A stretch of 64,000 nucleotides of DNA from Oceanospirillum linum (GTDB lineage: Bacteria > Pseudomonadota > Gammaproteobacteria > Pseudomonadales > Halomonadaceae): NCBI RefSeq assembly GCF_001995095.2, contig NZ_MTSD02000007.1, forward strand, positions 78,568 to 142,567, in the 5' to 3' direction. Positions within the stretch are counted from its first letter, which is position 1; each line of letters begins with the position of its first letter. This document shows, piece by piece, positions 35,409 through 45,160 of this stretch. The position numbers and the translations under genes are program-made. The notes below the pieces were generated by a model that made no database searches, was not told the DNA's origin, and worked only from the letters and a program-made list of their open reading frames with translations.

Positions 35409-36209
35409 ATGCTAATGACTCAGGAACATGCTTTATCGGGGGCGTCCGGCTCCCTTAGCCAAAACGGGCAGGATGAGATCCTGCCCATTTTGTATCAGGA
35501 TGAATACCTTGTGGCTATCCATAAACCATCGGGTTTACTGGTTCACCGGAGTCCTATCGACCGCCACGAAACCCGGTTTGCCGTCCAGATGCTTAGGGAT
35601 CAGATTGGTTGCAAAGTATATCCGGTACACCGGTTGGATAAACCAACTTCAGGTGTACTCATTTTCGCCTTAAGCTCAGACATTGCCCGAAGACTGGGTG
35701 AGCAGATGATGGCTCATCAGATGGATAAAACCTACCTTGCCGTTGTGCGTGGCTTTGCGCCAGAGTCCGGAGATATTGACCACGCCCTGACAGAAGAGCC
35801 TGACAAGCGTGCAAGCGGGTCTAAGGAAAAAAGCGATCCGCAACCCGCTTTCAGTCGGTACCGCTGCCTGGCGACCGCGGAGTTGGATGTTTGTATTGAA
35901 CGTTATCCTCAAAGCCGGTTCTCTCTGGTCGAGGTTAAGCCGGAGACCGGGCGTCGACATCAGATTCGACGGCATTTGAAGCATATTAATCATCCTATAA
36001 TAGGTGATGCAAAGCATGGCCGCGGGCGTTATAACCGGTATTTTAAAGAGTATCTCCAGAGTGACCGCTTACTCCTGGCGGCGATATCAATCCGTTTTAA
36101 TCACCCTGTTTCCGGAAATCCTCTCGTGATTTCAGCACCTTTAGACGCCTCTATGCGGCAGATAATGTTACGTCTGGGTTGGGAACACTGGGTGCAACAA
36201 TACGGTTAG
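35409..36209 (+). CDS. truC: tRNA pseudouridine(65) synthase
   Basis: This 266-residue RluA-family enzyme isomerises U65 in tRNA(Ile1) and tRNA(Asp). It carries HRLDKPTSGVLIF with the catalytic Asp. It also has the TruC-specific stretch RFSLVEVKPETGRRHQIRRH, LKHINHPIIGDAKHGRG and YFKEYL. The N-terminus (ILPILYQDEYLVAIHKPSG) matches E. coli TruC, with about 25 extra residues in front. ATG 35409 and 35415 are both possible starts. It follows the SulP gene and precedes tcdA (54-base gap), two tRNA-modification genes in a row. Confidence 0.92.
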   Translation: MLMTQEHALSGASGSLSQNGQDEILPILYQDEYLVAIHKPSGLLVHRSPIDRHETRFAVQMLRDQIGCKVYPVHRLDKPTSGVLIFALSSDIARRLGEQMMAHQMDKTYLAVVRGFAPESGDIDHALTEEPDKRASGSKEKSDPQPAFSRYRCLATAELDVCIERYPQSRFSLVEVKPETGRRHQIRRHLKHINHPIIGDAKHGRGRYNRYFKEYLQSDRLLLAAISIRFNHPVSGNPLVISAPLDASMRQIMLRLGWEHWVQQYG

Positions 36210-36263
36210 TACCCGCTTGGGGTTCTGTTAACGACGGATTAAAAAGAACATAGAGTTGCGCTG

Positions 36264-37064
36264 ATGAATGATGATTATGGTTTTCGCTTTGGTGGTATTT
36301 CCCGTCTGTATGGGGCTGTGGCAGCAAAGGCCTTTGCAGATGCCCATGTAGCGGTTGTAGGTATCGGTGGCGTCGGGTCGTGGGGGGCTGAAGCTCTTGC
36401 CCGAAGTGGTATTGGGCAGATTACTCTGATCGATCTGGACGATATCTGTACATCTAACATCAATCGGCAGATTCATGCGATGGATGGTGAAATCGGGCGG
36501 CAGAAGGTTGATGCCATGGCTGAGCGGATTCAAGCGATTAACCCAGCCTGCAAAATAAATGCAATATCAGCATTTGTAACTGAGAATAATGTTGCTGAAC
36601 TGATGCTGAAGGAGTTTGATTATGTGCTGGATGCGATTGATTCGGTCAAGCATAAATGTGCAATGATCGCGTACTGCCGCCGTAATAAGATCCCTTTGAT
36701 CACTATCGGTGGCGCGGGAGGACAAACCGATCCTCTGCAGATTCAGATTGCGGATTTGAGTAAAACAGAGCAGGACCCTTTGTTGGCGAAAACCCGAAAT
36801 CAACTACGTCGCCAGTATGGTTTCCCTTCCAATCTGAAGCGACGTTTTTCGGTTGAGGCTGTTTACTCAACTGAGCAGTTGGTTTATCCGTCCGGTGATG
36901 GTGAGGTATGTCACCAGAAACCGGATAATGGTGGATCTGTCCGACTGGATTGTCGAAGTGGTTTCGGGGCTGTGACCGTTGTAACGGGGACCTTTGCCTT
37001 TGTTGCTGTATCGCGAATTCTGAAGAAAATTGCAGCCAGAGCGCAACGGGAAACCAGTGAGTAG
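36264..37064 (+). CDS. tcdA: tRNA threonylcarbamoyladenosine dehydratase
   Basis: This E1-like enzyme of 266 residues activates t6A37 with ATP to form the cyclic form ct6A in tRNA. The nucleotide-binding motif is VVGIGGVGSWGAEALARSG, followed by LIDLDDICTSNINRQIHA and DYVLDAIDSVKHK, as in E. coli TcdA (YgdL/CsdL). There is a membrane-tending C-terminal helix (VVTGTFAFVAVSRILKKI). It is last in the SulP-truC-tcdA cluster and convergent with the response regulator gene. Confidence 0.94.
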   Translation: MNDDYGFRFGGISRLYGAVAAKAFADAHVAVVGIGGVGSWGAEALARSGIGQITLIDLDDICTSNINRQIHAMDGEIGRQKVDAMAERIQAINPACKINAISAFVTENNVAELMLKEFDYVLDAIDSVKHKCAMIAYCRRNKIPLITIGGAGGQTDPLQIQIADLSKTEQDPLLAKTRNQLRRQYGFPSNLKRRFSVEAVYSTEQLVYPSGDGEVCHQKPDNGGSVRLDCRSGFGAVTVVTGTFAFVAVSRILKKIAARAQRETSE

Positions 37065-37111
37065 AAATACCAAACGCTTGCCTGCTCATAATCTAAGGTA
37101 TTAAAAGAAAT

Positions 37112-37156
37112 AAAAGCCACGAGGGAGCTCGGGGAGCAACGAGACTTGTGGCTTTT
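37112..37156. terminator. terminator between tcdA and the signalling operon
   Basis: AAAAGCCAC (37112-37120) pairs with GTGGCTTTT (37148-37156). On the minus strand it begins only 20 bases after a TGA at 37178-37176, the end of the read-through frame of the response regulator. The T-runs are short in both directions. Confidence 0.6.
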
Positions 37157-37301
37157 GCGTAATAAGGCAGGGCTATCAATTAACGGTATGTAGGATCTGT
37201 GCTGCCAGAACCTTTAAAGCATTTTGAACGCCTGCCAGACTGTTCTGGTCTGTATCTATATCATGAAGGCCTTTTTCAATAACTTTGGAGAAATACTCTT
37301 C

Positions 37302-38270
37302 CTACTCCAGTGTCAGGTCAAGTTCATGAAAACTCCCTCTGATTTCCAGTAAAATATTATTGATCTGGCTAGCCATTTTGCCTTCATGGCTACTAATTTC
37401 GGTGTTTAGCCTATCAATAATGGTCTGAATTTGGCTGAGAAGGCCTTTTAATGCGTTTTCACGCTCCAGATCGAGATATTTTGCTTCCAGCCCCTCGATA
37501 ATGACAGCGGTAACATCCCTTAAACGGCCGTAATTCACTTCATCATCAACCGGCATGTTTTTAATCAGAAAGGAAACATGACTGTCGTTTAAAATAGTCC
37601 GGTTATCAAAGTCATATAGGCGGCCCACGCCACGAAGCAGTTCAAAAATATTGAGTTCAATGGGGCTGCATTCACCATTGAGTTGATCAAAAGAGTGAAT
37701 CTCTTTACCGTGGAACTGCAGGCTGGTAACCAGGTTCAGGTTCCCCATCATCTCAAAGAAATGTTTGGCGACGTCTGCAAGGGAGTCCGCCTGCATACTG
37801 TTTTTGAAGAACTGAAGTACGTAACCGTACTGGGAGGCTTCTGCCATCGACTGGAATGCCATCGTTCGTGAAAAGGCTTCCTGATCTTTAAGGCTTCTTT
37901 TTCCCAGCTGATACTGGCCGACAGCATGAACTTTGGCGAACAACTCTTTCATTTCAAACGGTTTAGGCACGAAGTCATCGCCGCCAGCGTCGTAGGCCTT
38001 CAGGCGTTCTTCCAGGGAGTTATGGCCGGAAACAAAAATTACAGAAAACTCATGGTCATTCTTTTTCAGCTCACGGCATAGGTCAATCCCATTTTTACCT
38101 GGCATGTTGATGTCGAGTAAAATAAGGTCCGGTTTGTGCTCTTCAAACAGCGCTTCGGTATCTTCACTGGTTGTAGCTGTGTGAACCTTATATTCACCTT
38201 CCAGCATATCGCTGACCATCTCGCAGTGCATTTCATCGTCATCAACAATCAGTAACGTCAGGTCATTCAT
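37302..38270 (-). CDS. response regulator with helical output domain, cut by an in-frame TAG
   Basis: The receiver domain (residues 1-~120, LLIVDDDEMHCEMV, phospho-acceptor Asp in LILLDINMPGK, and Lys in FVPKPFEM) is followed by about 200 residues of unknown, mostly helical sequence without a DNA-binding or enzymatic signature. The frame stops at TAG 37302-37304. Coding-like sequence continues for 41 codons (EEYFSKVIEKGLHDIDTDQ... to ...LHTVN) and ends at TGA 37176, right before a terminator. So the native protein was probably ~364 residues, with Gln likely at the TAG. It is third in the operon after the hybrid kinase and REC-EAL genes. The start is ATG 38270 behind GGGA. Confidence 0.85.
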   Translation of the reverse strand: MNDLTLLIVDDDEMHCEMVSDMLEGEYKVHTATTSEDTEALFEEHKPDLILLDINMPGKNGIDLCRELKKNDHEFSVIFVSGHNSLEERLKAYDAGGDDFVPKPFEMKELFAKVHAVGQYQLGKRSLKDQEAFSRTMAFQSMAEASQYGYVLQFFKNSMQADSLADVAKHFFEMMGNLNLVTSLQFHGKEIHSFDQLNGECSPIELNIFELLRGVGRLYDFDNRTILNDSHVSFLIKNMPVDDEVNYGRLRDVTAVIIEGLEAKYLDLERENALKGLLSQIQTIIDRLNTEISSHEGKMASQINNILLEIRGSFHELDLTLE

Positions 38271-38362
38271 TCCTAGTTCCCTATCTTTCACGGGTGAGGG
38301 CTGCATGCATTTACTTTGATACTTTCAGATAGCCGGGCAGCCTGTCCCCGGATATGGTCCGT

Positions 38363-39580
38363 TTAATTTTCGCTGATATAGTTTTCTGTCCAATTCAGGA
38401 ACTCATCCGGTGGCAGAGCTTTACTGTACAGATAGCCTTGCCCGATATGGCAACCCATTTTGCAGAGGGCCTGTTTCATTTCTTCTGTTTCAATACCTTC
38501 AGCAACGCAGCGAACTCCGAGCTGATGTGACAGTGTGACTGAGGATTCAACAATAGCCTTTGATATAGGGCTGCTCAGCATGTGAAATACGAAGCTTTTA
38601 TCTATTTTGATCTCGTTAAAAGGTAGCTGATTAAGTTGTGATAAGGATGAGTAGCCCGTTCCAAAATCATCAATAGACAGAGAAAAGCTTTTAAGACGTA
38701 GCCGGGTCAGAGTATCGGAAACAGCCTGATTGTGGTCGCTCAGGCCGATGCGTTCAGTGATCTCAAATGTGATCATATCTGCAGGGGCCTGGTATCGTTT
38801 TAACAGGCGGGTCATAAGTGCGGGAAGGTCCAATTCGTACAGATAGGCTGCGGACAGGTTTATGGATATTTGTAGTGGAGGAAGCCCGGACTCCAGCCAT
38901 ATCGTCATCTGTTTGAGTGCCTGTTCAATAACACTTTCAGTGAGCAGAAGAATTTGCTGATTGCTTTCGATCAATGGCAGAAAGTCATCGGGCATGATGA
39001 GTCCGTTTGGGTGATGCCAGCGTACTAACGCTTCGGCACCATGTAGCTCACCGGTTTTAAGGTTGATTTGCGGTTGATAGTACGCAATGAATTCGTTCTG
39101 CTGTAGCCCTGTTTGGATGTCTTCGGGGTTAAACTTTAAGGCTGCAATAGTGGACGACGAGGGTAAGGTTTGCCCCTGGTTCTGCTTAATAAAAGGTTGT
39201 TTTAATAACTCTGTCAGCGTATTAAGACTGATAGGTTTATTCAGTTGGCCCAGAACAGGTACATGGAGTCGGTCTGCCAGTTTATGAGCTCCATCCAGAA
39301 CAGAGCGTTCAAAGCCTGTCATCAGAATGAGCTGAGGTTTCACCGGTAGGCTACCCAGATGGTTGATCACTTCAATACCATCAACATCAGGCATGGATAG
39401 ATCCAGTACTAAGATATCCGGCATGGGGCATAATGTGAGCTCATCCAAGCTGCTAAGCACGCTGCATTGCTCACAGGAGAAACCTTGCATTTCAGCAATT
39501 TCTGCCACAAGTCCACAGATCTCCCTCTCGTCATCAATAACGAGTAATCGCTTTGTTGGCTCGGTCGAGAAATCACTCAT
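38363..39580 (-). CDS. response regulator with EAL c-di-GMP phosphodiesterase domain
   Basis: The 405-residue protein has an N-terminal receiver (LLVIDDEREICGL with Asp in LVLDLSMPDVDG) and a C-terminal EAL domain. The catalytic signature is complete: GAEALVRWHHP, ISINLSAAYL, TFEITERI, SIDDFGTGYSS, EIKIDKSFV and VAEGIET. It should therefore hydrolyse c-di-GMP to pGpG when activated. The start overlaps a GGAGG site, and the gap to the upstream kinase gene is 25 bases. Phosphorylation by that hybrid kinase is inferred from the operon. Confidence 0.93.
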   Translation of the reverse strand: MSDFSTEPTKRLLVIDDEREICGLVAEIAEMQGFSCEQCSVLSSLDELTLCPMPDILVLDLSMPDVDGIEVINHLGSLPVKPQLILMTGFERSVLDGAHKLADRLHVPVLGQLNKPISLNTLTELLKQPFIKQNQGQTLPSSSTIAALKFNPEDIQTGLQQNEFIAYYQPQINLKTGELHGAEALVRWHHPNGLIMPDDFLPLIESNQQILLLTESVIEQALKQMTIWLESGLPPLQISINLSAAYLYELDLPALMTRLLKRYQAPADMITFEITERIGLSDHNQAVSDTLTRLRLKSFSLSIDDFGTGYSSLSQLNQLPFNEIKIDKSFVFHMLSSPISKAIVESSVTLSHQLGVRCVAEGIETEEMKQALCKMGCHIGQGYLYSKALPPDEFLNWTENYISEN

Positions 39581-39605
39581 AAGACCTCCATGGTCTTCGG
39601 TTGCT

Positions 39606-42578
39606 TCATTTTTTATCCCACCGCCAGTGACTCAGAATATTCAGGATATCTTCTTTGCCGAAGGGCTTCTTCAGCAGCTCGCAAGAGTATTTTCGGGCTT
39701 CAGTCAAGCTGACGTTTTCAGCATAACCTGAAGCAAGAATGACCCGTGTCTCGGGTGTTCTTGTTCTAATCCACTGGGCAAGTTGAACACCGTTTTCACT
39801 ACCTGGCATTACTATATCTGACAGAACCAGAGAAAAATTCTGAGGTTCATTCTTAATGATCTCCTTGGCTTCATCTGCACTACCGGCTTGTTGTGTTTTA
39901 AAGCCGATGGTTTCAAGGATCTCGTGTAGTGATGACCGGATATCTTCTTCATCGTCAACAACCAGTGCCGCATGCCCTGCAGGGATTTCAACCTCAGGTA
40001 TAAGAGTAGCTGAGGAATCCCCGGCTGTTGATACTGTTTCGGATCTTGGCAGCCAAAGGCAGAAAGTTGTGCCAATATTCTCATGGCTTTCCACTTCAAG
40101 AAATCCGCTGCTGCGTTTGGCAAAACCATAAACCATGCTCAATCCCAGACCTGTACCTTTGCCCTTTTCTTTTGTGGTAAAAAAAGGATCAAAGATCTTT
40201 TCCTGCAGCTCTTTTGGAATGCCTGATCCCGTATCCTTGACCGATATGCAAATATAATCGCCCGGTTGTCGATTACGCACAATTAACGAATCGTCAGTGT
40301 CGAGGCTCACATTGGTAGCACCTATGGTCAGGGTGCCCTGTCCGTCCATGGCATCTCTGGCATTAATTGCCAGGTTGATCATGACATCTTCAAAGTCTCC
40401 CCTGTCGATCAGAACCGGCCAGAGGTCCTTTGATATTTCAAGAACGATCTGAATATTTCTGGTGAGTGATTTGGTTATCAGTTCGATAAGGTCGCTCAGA
40501 ATATCATCGATGTGGCAGACTTCGCTGTTGATCTGTTGCTGGCGTGAGAACTGCATTAATTTGTGCGTCAGACTGGTGGTACGGGTTGCTGCCTTGTTAA
40601 TTGCACAGAGATGTTTATTTGTTTTTTCATTATCACCGAGCTTCATCTCCAATAGTTCAGCATGGCCTCTGATAATATTGGTAATATTGTTAAAGTCATG
40701 GGCAATACCTCCTACCAGTTGACCTATCGCTTCCATTTTCTGAGTACGGCGCATGCGGCTTTCAATGCGTTTTTTCTCAGTAATATCATGCACAACCATT
40801 AAAATTGAGGGGCGGGATGACAGGTTGATTGAGTGCGAGTGAATTTCCACATCAACAACATCCCCCGAGTGCTTCTGCATTCGGCTCTCCAGAACATGGT
40901 AGTTACCATTTTCATTGTTGATCGATACCAGGGCATGGATATCCATCACCTGCTGAACCGGAATCAGATCGTAAATGCCTTTGCTGAGCATCTCGTTCAG
41001 AGAGTAACCGAATACCTCTGTAGCCGTATGGTTCACCGCAATAAACTGAAAGGTTTCCCGGTCAAATGCCATTAATGACAGTGGACTGTCGAAAAACAGA
41101 AGTCGGAACTGCTGTTCCTGCTGAATCAGGTCGCTTTGAATTTTCCGACGGTGTTCATTAAGCACCAGAATGTGTAAATAATTGGCTACCTCCCGAACAA
41201 AGTTGTACTGATCCTTATGCCACTGAGTGCGTTGTGTGTCTTCTATCATAAGAAAACCGATCAGATTGCTGTTTTTAATAAAAGCCGCACAGATAAGGGT
41301 TGCCGTCTGATTTCGTCGGATATATTCCTGCGAAAGGAAACCGTTGTCTGAATCGGGGCGGTTTAGATTAGAAAGGGAAAGTACCCGAACCTGTTCCAGC
41401 TGACGGACAAATGTTGTATTGCTGTTCAGTAGCAAAGGGGTCTTCTCACAATAATTTGCCTGGGCATGATCAATCTGAACAACATTCCGATAAACGGGTG
41501 TGTCTTCTTCTGCGAGCCATATACCGGCTCTTGGTGCCTGTAATGTATTGCTGGCCAATTGGCAGATCTCTCTGACCAGCTGCTCAAACGGAGCATCCTC
41601 CTGGGTGGCAATACGGGCAACCTCCAGAGTTGCCCTTTGCTGCTTCCGGATACGTATACTCTTTTCATGGCGTTCTGTATTTGTTTCCAGCTCTGCACGC
41701 ACATCCTGGATCTGAATCGAAAAAAGCAGCTCTGAATGCTTGATAAAAGGTAGGCATGAGACTCGTACATTGATTAGATTTCCGGCTTTGCTGTGGGCTT
41801 TCAGCTCCTGTAATTCATCCGGGTCTTTCTGATGCAGGTTAAGCTTGAGCTTTGGGATCAGTCGAGTAATAACCTGCCCCGTAAGGCGCTCAGAAGGAAA
41901 GGCCAGAAGACTTCCGGCAGATGAGTTGTGATTGATAATGATCCCTTCGGCTGTTGTGATAAACCTCGGCGCTTTGCTGTTTATAAACTGAAAGTCCTGT
42001 CCGCTAATGGCCTCTGTTTTAAGGTCTGTCTTTGCCCTTCTGGCCAATTGACTCTCTTCTTCCGGCCTGAGCTCATCAAGAATCAGCAGATTGACACACA
42101 GTGAGATGAGTGGCTCCAGACGGTTTATATCATCAGTGCCATAATTATTCTGTCGACCAAATAACACCAGGATGCCTTTTTTATCACCCATGGAATTTGT
42201 CAGTGGAATCAACATCAGACGCTGAAACAGTCGCCAGGCGAGTGTATTTGCCAGCTCGGCTTTAACGGCCGTAGAGCTGTTAGCGATTAAAGGAGCTGTT
42301 CGTCTTATTTGAGGCAGTAAGCAGGAATAGATCTCTGTTGCATGTTTTTTCAGGTGTTCCTTGTCTGTTGTGTTTTCCGGGGCGTGCGCAGTAAATTCAG
42401 AGATCAATGTGCCGGAGTGATTGTGGAGCAAAAAGGCAAATCGGCTTCCTGAAAGTGAGATCATAGACTCTAAGGCGCTGACCATGATGTCAGGCAGCGG
42501 CACCCGACTCTCAAATTGCTTGAGCAAAAGAAGAGAGGCGTAGAGTGCTTTTTCTGAAGTTTCAGCGGAACCGGACAT
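39606..42578 (-). CDS. large soluble hybrid histidine kinase (GAF/PAS sensor)
   Basis: The protein has 990 residues with no membrane helix. The N-terminal half holds a GAF-like domain (about 10-180), a PAS-like segment (about 195-300), a second GAF (about 320-490) and a PAS domain (about 500-610, with [14 protein letters not shown] and [14 protein letters not shown]). HisKA follows with GGIAHDFNN (His627), then HATPase with [10 protein letters not shown] and [13 protein letters not shown], and a C-terminal receiver ([13 protein letters not shown], Asp in [10 protein letters not shown]). It is first in the three-gene signalling operon, so it likely feeds both downstream receivers. The signal is cytoplasmic and unknown. 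Confidence 0.93.
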   Translation of the reverse strand: MSGSAETSEKALYASLLLLKQFESRVPLPDIMVSALESMISLSGSRFAFLLHNHSGTLISEFTAHAPENTTDKEHLKKHATEIYSCLLPQIRRTAPLIANSSTAVKAELANTLAWRLFQRLMLIPLTNSMGDKKGILVLFGRQNNYGTDDINRLEPLISLCVNLLILDELRPEEESQLARRAKTDLKTEAISGQDFQFINSKAPRFITTAEGIIINHNSSAGSLLAFPSERLTGQVITRLIPKLKLNLHQKDPDELQELKAHSKAGNLINVRVSCLPFIKHSELLFSIQIQDVRAELETNTERHEKSIRIRKQQRATLEVARIATQEDAPFEQLVREICQLASNTLQAPRAGIWLAEEDTPVYRNVVQIDHAQANYCEKTPLLLNSNTTFVRQLEQVRVLSLSNLNRPDSDNGFLSQEYIRRNQTATLICAAFIKNSNLIGFLMIEDTQRTQWHKDQYNFVREVANYLHILVLNEHRRKIQSDLIQQEQQFRLLFFDSPLSLMAFDRETFQFIAVNHTATEVFGYSLNEMLSKGIYDLIPVQQVMDIHALVSINNENGNYHVLESRMQKHSGDVVDVEIHSHSINLSSRPSILMVVHDITEKKRIESRMRRTQKMEAIGQLVGGIAHDFNNITNIIRGHAELLEMKLGDNEKTNKHLCAINKAATRTTSLTHKLMQFSRQQQINSEVCHIDDILSDLIELITKSLTRNIQIVLEISKDLWPVLIDRGDFEDVMINLAINARDAMDGQGTLTIGATNVSLDTDDSLIVRNRQPGDYICISVKDTGSGIPKELQEKIFDPFFTTKEKGKGTGLGLSMVYGFAKRSSGFLEVESHENIGTTFCLWLPRSETVSTAGDSSATLIPEVEIPAGHAALVVDDEEDIRSSLHEILETIGFKTQQAGSADEAKEIIKNEPQNFSLVLSDIVMPGSENGVQLAQWIRTRTPETRVILASGYAENVSLTEARKYSCELLKKPFGKEDILNILSHWRWDKK

Positions 42579-42819
42579 GGCATTCCTTTGGTGTCGTGTT
42601 CGATGATGCTCTTTTAATAATCGCTCATCTTAAGAATTAGGTTACGGAGCAAAGAAAATCAAACATTAAGATATGTATTTATTGTTTTTTTGCTGGGGAG
42701 TGGTTCTTGGATTCTGTTTTGCTCTTGTGCTGTTTCAGGCTTATGCATACCATCGGAGCAATTTTTTAAGTCCGGTGCTTTATTTGAGTTTAAGCACCGG
42801 GTGTCTCAGGAGTTCTTTT

Positions 42820-43971
42820 ATGCATTACCCGGAAACTAAGCTTCCAAACGTTGGGACAACCATTTTCAGTGTCATGTCTCAGTTGGCCGCCGAGCACCGT
42901 GCCATCAATCTGTCTCAAGGTTTTCCTGATTTTGACGGTCCTCAGCTGATTCGTGATCGTGTTGTCCACTATATGCAGTCCGGCGCTAATCAATATGCCC
43001 CTTTTATTGGCGTGCCTTCCTTACGTCAGGCGATTAAGGATAAAGTTGCACGGCATTATGGTGCAGATGTTGATGCTGAATCAGAGGTTACGGTGACGTC
43101 AGGTGCCTCTGAGGCTATTTACGCTGCGATCACGGCTACCGTGCGTCAGGGGGATGAGGTGATTGTTTTTGATCCTTGCTATGACTGTTATGAGCCTGCT
43201 GTTGAGCTCAATGGCGGGGTTTGTCGTCATGTCGCTCTGGATCTGCCGGAGTTTAAGATTAATTGGCTGGCGCTGGAGCAGGCAATTTCACCCCGGACCC
43301 GGATGATTATTGTGAATGCACCCCATAACCCCAGTGGCGTTAGCCTGAGCCGGGATGAACTGGACCGGCTTGCGGAGTTGATTCGGGATACCAATATCCT
43401 GTTATTGGGGGATGAGGTTTATGAGCATATTGTATTCGATGGACAGTCTCACAATAGTCTGCTTACCCACAAAGAGCTGGCACGGCGCAGCTTTGTGATC
43501 TCTTCATTTGGTAAGACCTACCATATCACGGGCTGGAAAGTGGGCTACTGTATAGCCCCTGTCGCGCTATCAACGGAACTGCGCAAAGTACATCAGTATA
43601 TTACATTTTGTACTCCAACACCGATGCAGCTGGCGATTGCTGACTATATGAACACTCACCCGGAATATGAATCCGAGCTATCGGGTTTCTATCAGGAGAA
43701 ACGGGATATTTTTTGTCATGAGATCCGCCGTAGCCGTTTTGGTTTTACGCCAGCTAAGGGCGGTTACTTTCAGTTGGCAGACTATAGTCAGATCAGTGAT
43801 ATGGATGACGTTAGCTTTGCCCGTTGGCTCACTACAGAAGCTGGTGTGGCGGCGATTCCTGTCTCCGTTTTCTGTGAGCAGCCAAAACCGGACGCGCGGC
43901 TGATTCGTTTCTGCTTCGCCAAAAATGAAGAAACCCTAAAACATGCGGGAGAGCGGTTATGCCGGTTATAA
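42820..43971 (+). CDS. methionine aminotransferase (YbdL-like)
   Basis: This PLP-dependent fold type I aminotransferase has 383 residues. INLSQGFPDFDGP and NQYAPFIGVPSLRQAI open it, NAPHNPSGVSLSRDEL follows, and the PLP lysine is in SSFGKTYHITGWKVGYC. The layout matches E. coli YbdL and the eukaryotic glutamine transaminase K/KAT family, which use methionine and glutamine. The start is ATG 42820 behind AGGAG; the longer frame from 42673 encodes an unconserved hydrophobic stretch. It overlaps by 13 bases the omega-amidase gene, which removes the 2-oxo acid amide made when glutamine is the donor. The pairing fits methionine salvage. Confidence 0.9.
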   Translation: MHYPETKLPNVGTTIFSVMSQLAAEHRAINLSQGFPDFDGPQLIRDRVVHYMQSGANQYAPFIGVPSLRQAIKDKVARHYGADVDAESEVTVTSGASEAIYAAITATVRQGDEVIVFDPCYDCYEPAVELNGGVCRHVALDLPEFKINWLALEQAISPRTRMIIVNAPHNPSGVSLSRDELDRLAELIRDTNILLLGDEVYEHIVFDGQSHNSLLTHKELARRSFVISSFGKTYHITGWKVGYCIAPVALSTELRKVHQYITFCTPTPMQLAIADYMNTHPEYESELSGFYQEKRDIFCHEIRRSRFGFTPAKGGYFQLADYSQISDMDDVSFARWLTTEAGVAAIPVSVFCEQPKPDARLIRFCFAKNEETLKHAGERLCRL

Positions 43972-44780
43972 ATATCAATGAAGAAAAAGTTGAGAATGAC
44001 CTGAGAGTGACCCTGGTTCAGTCAGAACTGTTTTGGCACCAGCCTGAGCAGAACAGGGAGATGTTTGCTGAAAAACTATCAGGCTTGTCGGGTCAGACCG
44101 ATGTTGTCATTCTGCCGGAAATGTTCACAACAGGTTTCTCCATGGCACCGGAAGCTATTGCTGAACCCGCTGACCAGGAAACATTGCAATGGATGCAGCA
44201 GCAGGCCAAATCTGTCGATGCAGTGGTTTGCGGTAGTGTTGCCGTTAAAGATAACCAGGGTTGCTATAATCGTTTCTACTGGGTTCAGCCGGATAGCCAA
44301 TGGTACTCCTATGATAAGCACCACCTGTTTCGTATGGCCGGTGAGCATGAGCACTATCAGGCGGGGCAGACTCGTCCTGTTATATCCTATAAGGGTTGGC
44401 GTATCTTCCCTCAAATCTGTTATGACCTGCGGTTCCCGGTTTGGAGCCGGAATCATGATGAATATGATTTAGCGATTTATGTTGCTAACTGGCCGGCTGT
44501 TCGTGAGCACCCCTGGCAAGTGTTGCTTCAGGCCAGAGCGATAGAAAACCTGTGCTATGTTGCTGGCGTCAATCGGGTCGGACAGGATGGCAATGGTCTT
44601 AATTACAGTGGTCGCTCGGCTATGATCGACTTTAAGGGGCATAGTTTTGAAGATTACGCTGCCGGTGAGAGCTTTATCTCGACGTGTACTTTATCTCTGG
44701 ATAGCCTGAAAGCGTTTCGTCAGGCTTTCCCTGCCTTTGAAGATGCGGATGGTTTCATACTGAAGCAGAATAAACGCTAA
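43959..44780 (+). CDS. omega-amidase / nitrilase-family carbon-nitrogen hydrolase (YafV-like)
   Basis: This 273-residue nitrilase-superfamily enzyme has the Glu-Lys-Cys triad visible in VVILPEMFTTGF (Glu), YDKHHLFRMAGE (Lys) and FPQICYDLRFPVWSRN (Cys). It most resembles YafV/NIT2, which hydrolyse 2-oxoglutaramate or 2-oxosuccinamate to 2-oxo acid plus ammonia. Overlap with the aminotransferase gene supports the glutamine transaminase-omega-amidase route. The start at ATG 43959 lies inside the previous gene's end; the first ~10 residues (PVININEEKV) look like an extension before ...LRVTLVQSELFWH. Confidence 0.92.
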   Translation: MPVININEEKVENDLRVTLVQSELFWHQPEQNREMFAEKLSGLSGQTDVVILPEMFTTGFSMAPEAIAEPADQETLQWMQQQAKSVDAVVCGSVAVKDNQGCYNRFYWVQPDSQWYSYDKHHLFRMAGEHEHYQAGQTRPVISYKGWRIFPQICYDLRFPVWSRNHDEYDLAIYVANWPAVREHPWQVLLQARAIENLCYVAGVNRVGQDGNGLNYSGRSAMIDFKGHSFEDYAAGESFISTCTLSLDSLKAFRQAFPAFEDADGFILKQNKR

Positions 44781-44807
44781 TCTCCAGCTATCACGACAAG
44801 CATTGTA

Positions 44808-44842
44808 AGTCTCTGAGGTCTTAAACTTCAGGGGCTTTTTTT
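44808..44842 (+). terminator. terminator after the omega-amidase gene
   Basis: AGTCTCTGA pairs with TCAGGGGCT (two G-U pairs) and is followed by a run of seven Ts, then TTTTT after one G. It lies 28 bases after the stop. Confidence 0.82.
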
Positions 44843-44947
44843 GTTTTTAATCAAGTGATAAACACGCGGATAGGCCCGCTGTCATTTCAGGCTGGTGTCT
44901 TCGGGTAACAGAAAGTGTTACCTGAATAATGTTGGCTTTAGTGATTG

Positions 44948-44986
44948 TGCACTTAAAAGTAACTAAATACGCCCTGTTTTGGTGCA
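44948..44986 (+). promoter_or_regulatory. candidate NtrC half-sites upstream of aapJ
   Basis: TGCAC (44948-44952) and TGGTGCA (44980-44986) match halves of the NtrC site TGCACCA-N3-TGGTGCA. They are 27 bases apart rather than joined. They lie about 200 bases upstream of the sigma-54-like promoter, a typical enhancer distance. Confidence 0.35.
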
Positions 44987-45160
44987 TTGTAATGATGTGG
45001 GTTTCAGGCCGAAGTTTTATTTTAATTATTGTTTGATGCCTGCATGTGTAAACGTTGGTTGCTGTAAAACCTTCTATGGGCGGTCTTAGTGACGTTTTTC
45101 AACGATCTACCCGATGTTATTTCCTGTCCTAAGGGAATTAAACAAGCGTATTAATAAGAG

